In this document: positions 20,902-31,930 of the stretch, in pieces
Position numbering within the stretch: position 1 is the first letter of the stretch
Layout of the letters: every line of letters starts with the position of its first letter
DNA from: Larix kaempferi
Lineage: Eukaryota > Streptophyta > Pinopsida > Pinales > Pinaceae
Length of the DNA stretch: 64,000 nucleotides
NCBI GenBank assembly: GCA_027924585.1
Contig: BSBM01000007.1
Location: 6,774,001-6,838,000, forward strand
Reading direction: 5' to 3'
Notes under the pieces: generated by a model
Databases searched by the model: none
What the model was told of the DNA's origin: nothing
The model's input: only the letters and a program-made list of their open reading frames with translations
Position numbers and translations under genes: made by a program

Positions 20902-22690
20902 GGTTTTAACCAAATTCTAAGGAGTTATTTGTTCCCTTCTCCCATTGGATTCAGTCCCAACATTCCCTTTTTGCATATTTTCTCCTGGCACATCCTCTTC
21001 ATGCTCATAAGGGTCCTTAGCATCATTTATGATCACCATTTTCCTTTGGAGACCCTTTGCCCTGTATGTTGCTCTCTGCTATAACTATTCAAATCTTATG
21101 AGCTGCAAGCACTGTGCATTATAAAAATATTTATTAGACATCTTAGGAATGCATATAGAAACATACAAAATTAATATTTAACAGAATTAAACTCATGGAA
21201 TAATTCACATAGCTATTATGCCTTAATTTCTTTGCCCCATTATGTAGTTCTGTAAATTACCAATATTGACAACAATTTGTCAAAACAGTCACTGATGTTT
21301 TTATGCTCTACACATCTATGATGTATGATAACCTCATTCAAATTCTGGTGAGAGAACACTGTTCCTTGCAGGGTAAGCTTTTCAATGTCTATCCACATGC
21401 TCCATTCCGACTTCGGGTGTGGGAATTACATTACTTCAAAAATGACAATTTTTACTAAAATTCTGCACTTTTACACATTTGCAAAATATCCTGAACTGCC
21501 AACTTCAGCTGTCTGTAGAAGCAAATCTAGAAAGATTCATGAATAATTTTATACCGGGTGAAGTTATTCCATACAACAAGGAACACTCAGCAACTTGCAG
21601 ATCTCTGTTCCGATGTACCGTTAATCTTCTATAAAATTTCGGGTTTGACTACTCTTCACTTTTAATTTTTTCCAAAATTTCAAACTTTGGGCCAAAAATG
21701 GCTATTTCCCAAACAGTGCATTTATGAAAAATCTCTGTCTAACGTGAATTGTTTGTTTTAATGAGAATAAGAAATGTTGAGTTCAATAAATTTCTTGAAT
21801 CCTTCATCTAAGGTCTCTTTCATCCATTGCAAGCTTTTCAAAATCTCCAAAAAGTGGCTCAGAATAGTGCTTTTTGGCCTTTCCACTCACCCCGACTTCA
21901 CATCCTTTAGATTTTGGCTCAAAAATTCCAAACTTAACATTGTGCCTGCTCCATGACCGCTCCACATCAGTTTCAGCTCGATCTGACCTTCTGTCAAGCG
22001 TCGAGACACTGATTTGTAAAAGCCATTAATCCCAACTTTATGCCAAATTGGAAAATAATGGGCTCGAGACCTTCACTAGACCTTTCATGGCATTCATTAA
22101 TGGCCTCAGAACGCAACTGAACCCATCCAATTCTGATTCCACATGCTCTTGCTATCCAAAAGTTGAGTTTCGGGCTCTACTTTTTTTTTCGCAATTCGCA
22201 GGTTTTGCAATCTCGCAATCCGTACTGCGGGTGCGGAAATGCCAACTTTCCAGCCCGGGAAATACACCTTTCCGCAATCCTGCAATCCATGCTGCAGGTG
22301 TGAAAATGCCAAATCGAAAATCCGAAACTTTAACGTTCCCGCAGTCTCGCAATCCGATATTGCGGATGCAGAATTGTGGAAATCCAAAATGCAAAATTTA
22401 GAAATCCTTGTTTTCGCAATCTGCAATTGCGGAAACACCTCTGTTCTGGCAAATTGCGGGGCTCATATCTCCCTCGTCCCTTAACCAAATAAGGCGAGTT
22501 TAGTACCGTTGGAAAACTCTTGGAGAGATCTATGCAATGGTGTGATCCCCTGCCACATTTGAGAACTTTGGTTCTTCTATTTTCCAAATCAAAATGTCGC
22601 CCAAAACTTCATCAATACCACGCTAAAACACTCTGATATATGTCTGTAACTCACAATTTGGCCCAAGCAGCCCCAGTGCTGTAACATGGG
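20902..22690 (-). other. 5' leader of RLG-4, 1.8 kb, non-coding
   Basis: It lies between the primer site and gag. No conserved frame is seen. Short overlapping ORFs on both strands at 22050-22590 come from the repeat described separately. Confidence 0.6.
22190..22450 (-). repeat. Imperfect GC-rich repeat in the RLG-4 leader
   Basis: Three to four units of about 62-66 bp share the core CGCAATCC...(A/G)CTGC(G/A)G(G/A)TG. Each core pairs with itself around CGCAAT/ATTGCG, so hairpins are likely. The position, just downstream of the primer site in the element RNA, is where packaging or dimerisation signals sit in other retroelements; that role is speculation. Confidence 0.55.
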
Positions 22691-22701
22691 TTTTGATACC
22701 A
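22691..22701 (-). promoter_or_regulatory. Primer binding site of RLG-4, mutated
   Basis: The minus strand reads TGGTATCAAAA, three bases inside the right LTR. The first eight bases match the tRNA-iMet complement. Confidence 0.7.
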
Positions 22702-24017
22702 CTCTGTCACGTCTCCTCTTGTCAAACTGATGCATGGAAGGAAACATGACTAAGATTCTAGGGCTTATTTGTGTAACTCAGCCCCATACATTACTAAGAA
22801 AATCCACAAGCAATAAAAACTTATGTGTGCAGATTCATACTCAATATAAACATAGCGGAAATAAACATTATCCACACACCAACTACATCGTGCATTCAGC
22901 ATACCAATAACAGTCATCAAATTAAACATTGTAGAGCACAAAATTAACATAATTTAAACCACAGAGAATATTTATCTTTAAGATGAAACTATCCAACAAC
23001 TAACTATGTGAGAGCAATGTTCCACCCAACCATACGTCTCTGTCCAACCTGTATTCTTTCAGCTAAGAAACCACCCCCGAGATGGGATGTGTATCCATTA
23101 AGGAGGAACTAGACAAGCTCACTCACATCCATGATCTCACACACACAGTGATGCTAAACCAACACACAGTTGGGTTTATCAAGCATGCAAGAGACAAATG
23201 AGGAGGATGCTAAGCCAGTGATCTCAACCACATAGCTATAGATATCTCAACTAAACTCAAACAGTCATGGCACCCACAATACTTACCACACCCAACACAA
23301 GGAAGGTCCCCTTCTCTACTGCACAGTCCCTCGGGCGTCCCTTCCCTCCGGTGCTCTTCAGGGTGGGCATAGAAAGGTCCAACTGCTATTTCCTTGAGAT
23401 TCTAGTCTTCACTGGGTTTATCAAACAATCCCAATCTCTGTTCTATCATTCACGCTTGAATTTTCACAATTCGGTGACCAAATAACTCAATCCTGTAATT
23501 GGATTTTTGGGCTATAAAAACTGGGTTTTCCAATGGATTTCGGGGTATTTAATATTCTCAATTTTGCCCCAAGGTTCATATCTATGGATCCCCCATTGGA
23601 TTTTTACTGTCAATACCCAATTCTGGGTATTTATGGCACTTCAAAACGTGGGTTGATTCACAGTTGTGATTTTTGGTTTTTCTCACTGCTGGGCATTCGT
23701 CATGGAGGGAAACTAATGCTGGGATGTTCAACAATGGAATGTGAATGAGGAAGAACGAATTCCCACAAGGTAGGGTGACTTGTGGTACAAGAAAAACAGA
23801 GTCCATACCTGTCATATGAATTTTTGGGCTGCCCATGCTTCATTGAAGCCATGGACTGATTTCTCAACAACTTTCTTACAACTGAAATAAATGTCAGCAA
23901 TGAAAGTCAAATGGGTTCTCAAGATGACATTTGACAACTTATGGTTCAACCCCACAACCCCCTCACCATTTCCTAGTGGAATACACATGGCTCCTTCTCA
24001 TTAGTTGCTTCCATAAC

Positions 24018-24030
24018 TAGTTTTAGTATT
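24018..24030. repeat. Left target site duplication of PLE-5
   Basis: TAGTTTTAGTATT is repeated at 26910-26922 with one A/G difference. Both lie in RLG-4 LTR sequence, and the undisturbed left LTR of RLG-4 has the site once. Confidence 0.8.
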
Positions 24031-24319
24031 GTCGGAGGGTCTCGGAGAAACCGCAGTAGCCAAAATAGTCTGTCGACGTTTCGAATCCATAGCAGGATCC
24101 ATCTTTAGGACGAATAGTCAAGTTTTTATGAGGAGCAAAAGATCTCATTTATATAATAATTAGTTTGCAGAGATAGGTGAAGGTCGGCCCAGGATAATTG
24201 GGGTTATGAAATTTTAAATAAAGTTTTTTATTCTTAAAATATTTTTAAAATTTTGAAAAACTAAAATGCATTATTAAGGATAATGCTAGGTTAATAAATT
24301 AAATCCTAATGCCCCTATA
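24031..24319 (+). repeat. Left terminal inverted repeat of PLE-5
   Basis: It begins GTCGGAGGGTCTCGGAGAAA and is the reverse complement of 26596-26884 with scattered differences. It lies downstream of the gene. Confidence 0.93.
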
Positions 24320-24780
24320 GTCTACTTAATATAATTAAAAATTAATTAAATTCTTATTCTTAATCGAGATAAATTTTTTTAATACGTCGAACCAATTTAG
24401 TCAAATTTCTAATGATGTTGATAATAATGCAATTTAGTTATACTAAAATTAAGACTAAACTAAAATCAGGTTATAAGTTTTCTAAGACTAATCTAATTTT
24501 TTTTTTAATATCAAATTTAAGTAGAGTAATTTTGGTTTATTAGGGTTAATAGTTGATTATTAAATTTATTAATATTAAGGAATGCTTTTTTAATTTAATA
24601 GTATTGTGTTTAGTGTAGTAAGTTTATAAAAAATTTTAATTTTTGAATTCAGAAGCTATGTCGAAGAGGGTTGATTAAGTTAGGGTTATTTAAGAGGAAG
24701 TAATTTAAGGTTGGTAATAAATTCAACACCAAATATTAAAGAAATTTAAGGAGCCAAAAAATGGGGTGGGGGGAAATAAA
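24320..24780 (-). other. AT-rich 3' region of PLE-5
   Basis: 460 bp between the gene's stop and the left inverted repeat, very AT-rich with T runs. No frame or known RNA motif recognised. In Penelope elements this region would hold 3' UTR signals for target-primed copying; nothing specific is visible. Confidence 0.5.
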
Positions 24781-26625
24781 TTATCTTAATCTTTGTTTTA
24801 CTATATAAGGAAGCCAAGCAGTGCTAATTTCAAGGCCTCCATCCCTATTTAGATTGTTCGGGTGTTTAATAATTTCCAAAGATTCTCTAATTTTTCTTTT
24901 AAAGTAATGGCTTTCCTTAGCTAAAATCTTGGTGTCTTCAAGGCAAATATGGTGTTTGGTTTTGGAACAGTGTTCAGCAAGAGCCAAGGTACGGATACGT
25001 TCATTCCTTATGTTAGGTCCATGTTCTTTTAGTCTAGTGTTGAAAGAACATCCCATCTCACCTATATAACAAAACTTGCATGAACAAGAAACTTCATAGA
25101 CGCCGCTGAGTTGTTTCGGGTCGATAGGATCTTTAACAGGTCTCATCTTCTGCCTAATGGTATGTATAGGTTTGAATGAAGTTGTAATCCTTTTCTTCTT
25201 AAGGATTCTAGAAATCTTATCTATGACCCCTTGGATGTAAGGTAGGTAGGCTCTCATGTTCTGGGTTTGGGTACCCGAGGTGTCCGTCCCTACATTGGAA
25301 GTTCTATTCTTGTTATGGTGCCTTTTGCTAGCTTTGTCCAAAGCTTTATTAATATCCCTAGGTTTGTAACCAATGTTAGTGAAAACATCTTTGAGGTGGT
25401 CTTTTTCCTCTTGCAGATGTTCAATATCGGATATCTTAGAGGCCCTAATTGCTAAAGTGTTAAGGACTCCTATTTTTTGGGAGGGGTGGTGGTGGGAATC
25501 AGCGTGAAGGTAGCTTTCTGTATGTGTCTTCTTCCTATAGACTTTGTGTCCTAGAGTTCCATCTTCTTTTCTAGTTATCAAGACATTGAGAAAGGGGATG
25601 CTTCCATTCTCCTCTAGTTCCATGGTGAACTTAATGTCAACAGAACGATTGTTAAGGTGTTCAAAAAACTTATTAAGTTCAGTTTTACCATGTGGCCAAA
25701 TCATGTTGGTGTCATCTACATATCTCTTCCATCTTGATGGCCTTAGTGGGTAGGAGTTTAGAGTCTCTTTCTCAAAATTCTCGATGAACAGGTTTGCTAC
25801 TATGGGTGAGAGAGGGGATGCCATAACCACCCCAGTGGTTTGTTCATAAAATTCTCCTTGAAAATTGAAGAAGGTGGATTTGAGACATACTTCTGCTAAC
25901 CTTGATGTAGTAGGATTAGTCACATTCTTGATAACTTGGATTGCCTCATTCAAGGGTATTTTAGTGAAAAGGGAGACCACATCAAAGCTTATGATCATGT
26001 TATTAGGTTCTAATTTCTCCTTTTTGATGAGTTCCACAAAATCACTAGAGTCTTTGATAAATGAGTCAGTGTTGCCTACCAGGGGACCTAGGATTTTAGT
26101 TACATATTTTGCGAGTTCGTAGGTGGGGGAATCTATCGTGTTGACTATAGGTCTAAGAGGAACTCCTTCTTTATGTATTTTGGGGAGGCCATAAATTCTA
26201 GGTGTAATCTCCCGATTTGGGATTAAACGCTTTATTAATCTTTTATCAAGGTTTGAGTTAATGATGGCATTCTTTACTTCTTTAATAACTTTGGAGATCG
26301 GGTTTTTACTAAGTTTTCTGTAGCTTCCACTTGTGGTAAGGTGATCAATCATCTTAGAGTTATACGTTGTTCTATCCAGGATTACTGTGGCCCCTCCTTT
26401 GTCTGCTTTTAGGATAACAATGTCTTTATTAGATCTAAGGTTTCTTAAAGCTAATTGTTCTTCTTTACTGATATTATTTTTAGGAGGTTTGGCTCTTCTT
26501 AGGACTCGAGCGCAGTCTTGTCTAACAATCTCTTTATCTATGTCAGTTAAATTCTGAATGCTGTCCTCAATATTGCAAATAACGCTTTCAGTGGGTATAG
26601 GGGCATTAGGATTTAATTTATTAAC
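24781..26625 (-). CDS. Penelope-type reverse transcriptase with C-terminal GIY-YIG endonuclease
   Basis: The frame is open for 614 codons, from the codon after a TAG at 26626-26628 to TAA at 24781. The only candidate ATG is at 26352. Upstream of it lies conserved sequence (IVILKADKGGATVILDRTTY), so the natural start is earlier or was lost. RT blocks in order: PRIYGLPKIHKEG, RPIVNTIDSPTYELAKYV, IISFDVVSLFTKIPL, GVVMASPLSPIVANLF (usually G-x-x-M-G-S-P-L-S-P), and the active site RYVDDTNMIW, then IPFLNVLITR. The C-terminal ~150 residues form the GIY-YIG nuclease: GVYEVSCSCKFCYIGEMG, then RLKEH. The protein would nick target DNA and copy its RNA into it. No stop or frameshift; all core catalytic residues seen. 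Confidence 0.9.
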   Translation of the reverse strand, partial: VNKLNPNAPIPTESVICNIEDSIQNLTDIDKEIVRQDCARVLRRAKPPKNNISKEEQLALRNLRSNKDIVILKADKGGATVILDRTTYNSKMIDHLTTSGSYRKLSKNPISKVIKEVKNAIINSNLDKRLIKRLIPNREITPRIYGLPKIHKEGVPLRPIVNTIDSPTYELAKYVTKILGPLVGNTDSFIKDSSDFVELIKKEKLEPNNMIISFDVVSLFTKIPLNEAIQVIKNVTNPTTSRLAEVCLKSTFFNFQGEFYEQTTGVVMASPLSPIVANLFIENFEKETLNSYPLRPSRWKRYVDDTNMIWPHGKTELNKFFEHLNNRSVDIKFTMELEENGSIPFLNVLITRKEDGTLGHKVYRKKTHTESYLHADSHHHPSQKIGVLNTLAIRASKISDIEHLQEEKDHLKDVFTNIGYKPRDINKALDKASKRHHNKNRTSNVGTDTSGTQTQNMRAYLPYIQGVIDKISRILKKKRITTSFKPIHTIRQKMRPVKDPIDPKQLSGVYEVSCSCKFCYIGEMGCSFNTRLKEHGPNIRNERIRTLALAEHCSKTKHHICLEDTKILAKESHYFKRKIRESLEIIKHPNNLNRDGGLEISTAWLPYIVKQRLR

Positions 26626-26884
26626 CTAGCATTATCCTTAATAATGCATTTTAGTTTTTCAAAATTTTCAAAATATTTTAAGAATAAAAAACTTTATTTA
26701 AAATTTCATAACCCTAATTATCCTGGGCTGACCTTCACCTATCTCTGCAAACTAATTATTATATAAATGAGATCTTTTGCTCCTCATAAAAACTTGACTA
26801 TTTGTCCTGAATATGGATCCTGCTATGGATTTGAAACGTTGACAGACTATTTTGGATACTACGGTTTCTCCGAGACCCTCCGAC
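26596..26884 (-). repeat. Right terminal inverted repeat of PLE-5
   Basis: Mirror of 24031-24319. It overlaps the first ten codons of the open frame, so on this side it would hold the promoter and leader. Confidence 0.93.
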
Positions 26885-26909
26885 AATAACCACCGCACAA
26901 ATCTTGCTA

Positions 26910-26922
26910 TAGTTTTGGTATT
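26910..26922. repeat. Right target site duplication of PLE-5
   Basis: TAGTTTTGGTATT; partner of 24018-24030. RLG-4 LTR sequence resumes here without loss. Confidence 0.8.
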
Positions 26923-27136
26923 TTATTGAAATATTAATATTTACATCAAATTACAATATTTCATGGCTTAATAGCACATGGGTAATAGAATATCAAATAC
27001 TTACATTTCTAAATAAAATCCAAGCATACATTAGTGGGGCCTTGGCCTTGAGCTCTACGCTAGTAAACATACATCGCATGAACACAATATTTACATAAAA
27101 GCCAATATACCATAAGGGTCAAAATGAGGTATTACA

Positions 27137-27689
27137 CGATCTTGCAAAAACTAACATAGTGTGTTGTGTTAGAGTAAAAGGGGATTTTCGCCATGCTGGG
27201 ATTTTGACATTTAGAAGAGCTTTTAGTAGAGCGTGAAACTATGAAGTTCATTTGCAAGTTTGAAGTCTGGAGCTGTTGAAGTATACTGGAGCTGAGTATT
27301 TTTTTCGTTGGTGTGTGCTAGTTAGACTATTATAAGCCCTAGACTCCTCTCTCATATGGTGAGTTGCGTTAAATTTTTTAAACTGTGCATGTATTGGGGA
27401 TAGAGATATAGTTCCAATTTTTTAACATATAGTTTCATTTGTGTGGAGGCCGAGGTCTTTGGGGTTACTAGACTAATCTGTTTGAACTATTGGTGGTCAA
27501 TCATAGCTCATTATTTTATCAAAACATATAGAGAAACCCTAACTGCTGAGTGGAGCCACTCTTCTTCATTTGAAAGAGTGGTATTAAATGTAATAAGTGA
27601 TTGTAGTATGTAGGCCAAGAGAATAATTGATTGTAAACAAGGTGGCAGAGACTTAGACTTGCATCTTTTCTCTTCTTCCAAAACTCTAT
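27137..27689 (+). other. Non-coding segment of RLC-3 following RLG-4
   Basis: It begins CGATC, the match to the bases before RLG-4 at 14467-14471. No frame of interest; a gag core is not recognisable, so this part of RLC-3 is deleted or rearranged. Confidence 0.5.
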
Positions 27690-29837
27690 TTAGTTGCACG
27701 TACAAGTTGCAGAAGATGCATTCTTTTGCATCTACAACAGAGACCCTTTGCCAGTCCAAGGTATCTTCCAAGGGAGTGAACAACAAAAGAGGATGAGGAA
27801 GAAGAAGAAAGTTCAGAGGAAGGGGGGTAGAAACAACTCAACGAGAATACGAAACATACAGTGTAAATGTGGGAAGAATGGACATGTAGTGTTGGGCCCC
27901 TTGGGACTCCATCAAAGAAAGACATAGTCAGAAGATAGACGACATAAGTAAGGGCCAAGGGCTTGGTAAAGCTCCTGAATCTGTTCATTGTATTATTGCA
28001 CATTGTAATCTTGGATTAAATGAAATCACATCATTTTCATCTTATAAATATTGTTGGCTGCTTGATATTGGTGCAACATCCCACATAACCTTTATAAAAG
28101 ACTGTTTTGAAGAATTGAATGATATTGTAGATGGCATAATGCATTTTGCAGACAAATCTAGCCTCAAACCAAAGAGAATTGGTTCCATTAGGCTCAAGCT
28201 GCCTAGATTCCTTGACTTTGTGTTGAAGAATGTTCTCTGTCTTCTCGAGTTGCGGAGAACCCTGCTATCCTTAGTGCAGATTCGACATCAAGGCCATTAC
28301 ATCCACATGTTCGATGGAATCGTAAAGATAAGGAAGCCTTTTGACAACAAGGTCATCATGACCAGATATGAAAATGGGAAGTTGTTGAAGTTGAAGGGCT
28401 CATCTGCAAGAGTTAAAATTTTTTCCTACCTCTTTTAGCATGGAGAAGGTAATTTGTCATCCAGTTTGTTATGGCATACTACATTTGGTCATTTGAATTA
28501 TAACAATCTTCATTTGTTGAGAAATAATGATGTATTTGGTTTTCCCACCATTCCTAGGAAGATGAACAAATGTGATGCATGCATACTAGGTAAACATAGT
28601 ATGCAGCCATTTCAAAAGTCTAATTCAGAGCATGTAGAAAGTTAGAGCTGGTTCACTTTGACTTATGTGGCCACAATCCTATTCCCTCTACCAATGGTAA
28701 TAAATATCTCATGACATTTGTTGATAACTACACCAAAATGTGTTGGGTATACTTGTTAAAGATAAAATCTGAAGCATTTCAAACATTCAAAAATTTTCAT
28801 GCATGGATAGAAATTAAGCACAATCTCATATTGGCACAGTTCGTACTGATAATGGAAAATAATACACTTCTAATTATTTTGAAGACTATCTTCATCAATA
28901 TGGGATTGCACATCAAACTTCAGTTCCTTATAACCCTCAACAAAACTCTGTGGCAAAAAGAATTAATAGAACCATAATGAATATGGTACTCAATGATGTT
29001 TTTCAAGAATGTAAACTGATGTTTAGGGTGATGTAGTATTGTTTGTAGCTTATTTGAGAAATAAAATTCCACTTCATGCTCTTGAAGACAAAACTCCACA
29101 TGAAATGTGTTGTGGCTACCTCCTTTTGCTGAGGCATCTCAGGGTCTTTGGTTCCACCTGTTATGCCTTGATACCAAAGGAGCAAAGAGACAAGCTTGGT
29201 GCTCGAAGTAGAAGATGGATTTTCTTGGGGTATTCAGACACCACCAAGGCATATCGTCTTTATGATGGAGTAAATAAGAAGTTTGTTGTTTCTAGAGATG
29301 TCATTTTTATTGAAACTAATATAAATGATGAGTCTATTGATACACAACTTGATATTTTGGAGAAATTTTCCCATCTGAAGACATATTATGAAGTTGACAA
29401 TGAAATTCCACATCTTGAAGGGGGGATCCCTATCTTGGATCAAACTCTGGAATTTCCTTTTGCAGCAACAACACCCCCTAATGAAGAAACTCATGAAGAA
29501 GAAGTTCCTGCCACTTAACCTAAACAAGAAGCTCAAATGGATGAAGTGATTGAGAGGATTGTAAGTCTGACTGAATCTTGAAGAAAATGAAACACCACCA
29601 GTTGATCAACTTGGACCATCACAGAAAATTCATAAATGGGCCACAAAGACACTTGAAAGTGTCCATCCAAATGAAGTTGGAAACACGAGAATAAGAAGCT
29701 CAACCAAAAGAATATGGAGGAGAAACAAATAAGTCAGGTGATGCCATGGATGTCTTATTTGATTTTGAATTGAGTTTATCTACTAAATTTGAACCAACTT
29801 CCTTTGAAGAGGCTGCTACTCCTGAAGAGTGGAAATA
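27690..29837 (+). pseudogene. Ty1/copia gag end, protease and integrase remnant (RLC-3)
   Basis: A basic stretch (RMRKKKKVQRKGG) precedes a decayed zinc knuckle (CKCGKNGH). The protease active site is LLDIGATSHIT near 28055. The next part keeps FLDFVLKNVLCL and LRRTLLSLVQIRHQGH as in copia protease-integrase linkers. The integrase zinc domain is LLWHTTFGHLNYNNLHLL...CDACILGKH at 28470-28595. The core FVDNYTKMCWVYLLK follows with shifts. The C-terminal part 29039-29518 is well kept (LRVFGSTCYALIPKEQRDKL, RRWIFLGYSDTTKAYRLYD). It stops in the linker before RT (FEEAATPEEWK), where NA-6 inserted. The domain order PR-IN before RT is diagnostic of copia. Confidence 0.85.
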
Positions 29838-31864
29838 TGTCATGTCCCAAATTTGGAATTGGGTCAGAATGGCCTAATCATATTGGCCATATTCATTAGA
29901 GTTTGTCAAATTGATGTTAAGGGTCAAATAATTGCCAAGGAGAAAAATTAATAGTTTCCTAGGTTTGGGGTGGAAGCTTTGGGATTTAGAATAAGGGGGA
30001 TAATAAATGATGTTTGAACATTAGAATGGCATGAATATTTAATAAAGGAGCTAAATAAATATATACAAGTGAAAATCAAAGTGACATTTGATCATGAAGA
30101 CACATGGAGGAAGTGGGACCCATATATGGCTAGATTTCCCTACTACACTTGGCATCATTCTCTCACCAATTCGAATTCAAGGTGAATGATAACATACTTG
30201 GGGGAGTTCAAAAGGTGTTATTCATGGCATGACTCATCCAAGGTCGAAATATGGAGGAAGAGTAACTCCCATGGAAGAGGAAGAGGTAATTTGGAGCTAG
30301 TGAGACAGTTGGGATAGATTCCCTAGCTCTATGATAACAATGATGAAGATGCTATGACACCTATGACACAAATCAGACCTGAAGGCTGACATATGACATA
30401 TATGACATTTCAGGGCTAAAAATAGACTCCAAGAGGGTGCTCAAGGGTGTTAGGGCAGCTAAGATGCTTCCACATGAGATTTGGTGGAGGTGGGAGACTA
30501 GGAATTGTTGTACAAGTGGCATTCTTTGGAATCTCTTCCCAACTTGAGTTGGCATGAGTCTCTTGGAATGAATTCGACCCATGGAGGAAATTAGAACTTT
30601 ATAAATGTCAATAACAAAGAATGAAACTAACTTTTGATCATTTGTAGAATTTGCAATTGCATTTGTGAAGAGGGAGCGCTAGTGGATGACTAGTTTTTTG
30701 CCTTAGCCAATTTCGAGGGTGAAAGATTTCCATCCAAGTTGGTAATTGAAAAGTCTATTCAGACCTTTCATTTGGAGCTTTAATGGAGTCTTTATTTGCA
30801 TGTGTAAGCTACAAGATAGCTCATGGTTTCTTCTATTGCGGCTCACTCCTTCAACCATTTCTAGTTTTGATGGCATATTCTTGATCCTTGAGGGAGGACA
30901 TTTTTGGTGAGATATTGTACTCTTTGGGGGAGCTTATAATGCCCCATTTTTTTTGTAATATGAATTAAATACTCTATTCTTCATGTCCAGAAAGTTTCAG
31001 GTCGAAATTCCAGGTAAAAATGTATAAATCTCATTTTTAATGAAAGAACAATGCCATTTCCCCACTACCTTGTTGTGAACCAATCCAATGCTGATGATTT
31101 CGAATGAATGGATGATTCTCTGATACATTTGTGATTAATGGACTGCCATGGATGTATTTTACAAGTTTCATGTGTTGTACTTGATCATTTGAAGTATTTT
31201 TACTCAGTTTAATTGCATGGGGAGAAGAAATAGTGCCATTTCCCCAAGGGTTGAATGGGTGATTTTTGCAGCTGAATGGGAGAGGGTTGGAATCGATATA
31301 ATAATAAATTAATGGTGCACATGAAAATTTAATAAAATACTTAATACATTTCCTACCTTTGTTCATAAATTTGAGTGTGTTTGGAGAAATTTGGGAAGCC
31401 ATTTTTAGTACTTACCCCAGGCGGATTTGAACCCCAAATTACTAGTAAAATTGCATACTTGGTCTAGAATATTAAGAGAGTTTGTAGAGGTCTTTTGGTA
31501 TCCATATCTCATCCATGAACATCATATTCAAGTCCTAATATCATTCATACACCTTCCTTGAATATTTGAAGGCATTTGGAGTCAATTTGAGACCTAGAGA
31601 CCAATACTAGTCAAAAGGGAAATTACTAGTAAAGTTCCCTACATTGACCAGAATCGAAAGATGATTTGCAGAAGTATTTTAAAGGTCCAAAAGCATCCCT
31701 GAAACACATATTTATGTTGTAACATCATCCATATACCTTTTTAGAAGAGTTGAGAGCAATTGGAGCAATTTGGGGACCTAGAGCTCAAAACTAGTCAAAG
31801 GTCTAACTAGGGAAAAAAGTGAAAAATTGCCATTTTAATAAAATTCCTATCAAGGGACATTACA
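29838..31864 (+). repeat. 5' LTR of NA-6
   Basis: 2,027 bp, TGTCATGTCCC to GACATTACA. Colinear along its whole length with 49788-51814; point differences are scattered. No gene seen in it. Confidence 0.93.
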
Positions 31865-31865
31865 G

Positions 31866-31877
31866 TGGTATCAGAGC
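31866..31877 (+). promoter_or_regulatory. Primer binding site of NA-6
   Basis: TGGTATCAGAGC, a perfect tRNA-iMet complement, lies one base after the LTR. Confidence 0.88.
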
Positions 31878-31930
31878 ATGGTACTTGCACCTGTGATTTA
31901 ATATCATACATTGAAGAATAAGTTTTAGCC

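Larger units (their letters stand above)
24031..26909 (-). mobile_element. PLE-5: Penelope-like retroelement with terminal inverted repeats (Dryad type)
   Basis: This 2.9-kb unit sits inside the RLG-4 right LTR. It has 289-bp inverted repeats at 24031-24319 and 26596-26884, one RT-GIY-YIG frame on the minus strand and an AT-rich 3' region. A 25-bp extension (26885-26909) lies only on the right, followed by a 13-bp target duplication. Inverted terminal repeats, a one-sided extension and target duplications of variable length are known Penelope traits. Plant copies of GIY-YIG-bearing Penelope elements are known to me only from conifers (Dryad). It is among the youngest insertions here, since its frame is unbroken. 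Confidence 0.9.
14844..27136 (-). mobile_element. RLG-4: Ty3/gypsy chromovirus on the minus strand
   Basis: LTRs at 14844-16372 and 22705-27136 are clear copies. The right one is split by PLE-5. Reading right to left: 5' LTR, primer site, leader, gag, protease, RT, RNase H, integrase, chromodomain, polypurine tract, 3' LTR. CGATC lies at 14467-14471 and again at 27137-27141, and fits a 5-bp target duplication whose left copy was later separated by the 372-bp duplication. Gag and pol keep one frame broken by only a few stops, except in the integrase zinc region. Confidence 0.9.
22705..27136 (-). repeat. 5' LTR of RLG-4 (right copy), split by PLE-5
   Basis: As printed it begins TGTCACGTCTCC and ends GAGGTATTACA. 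It matches the left LTR from 22705 to 24030 and from 26910 to 27136. The intervening 24031-26909 is foreign. Confidence 0.9.

Noticed and set aside
22048-22484. Several overlapping ORFs on both strands
   Set aside because: Product of the GC-rich leader repeat; no protein motif.
24031-26884. DNA transposon, because of terminal inverted repeats
   Set aside because: The gene inside is a Penelope-type RT with GIY-YIG domain, and the target duplication is 13 bp; inverted terminal repeats are known in Penelope elements. No transposase motif.
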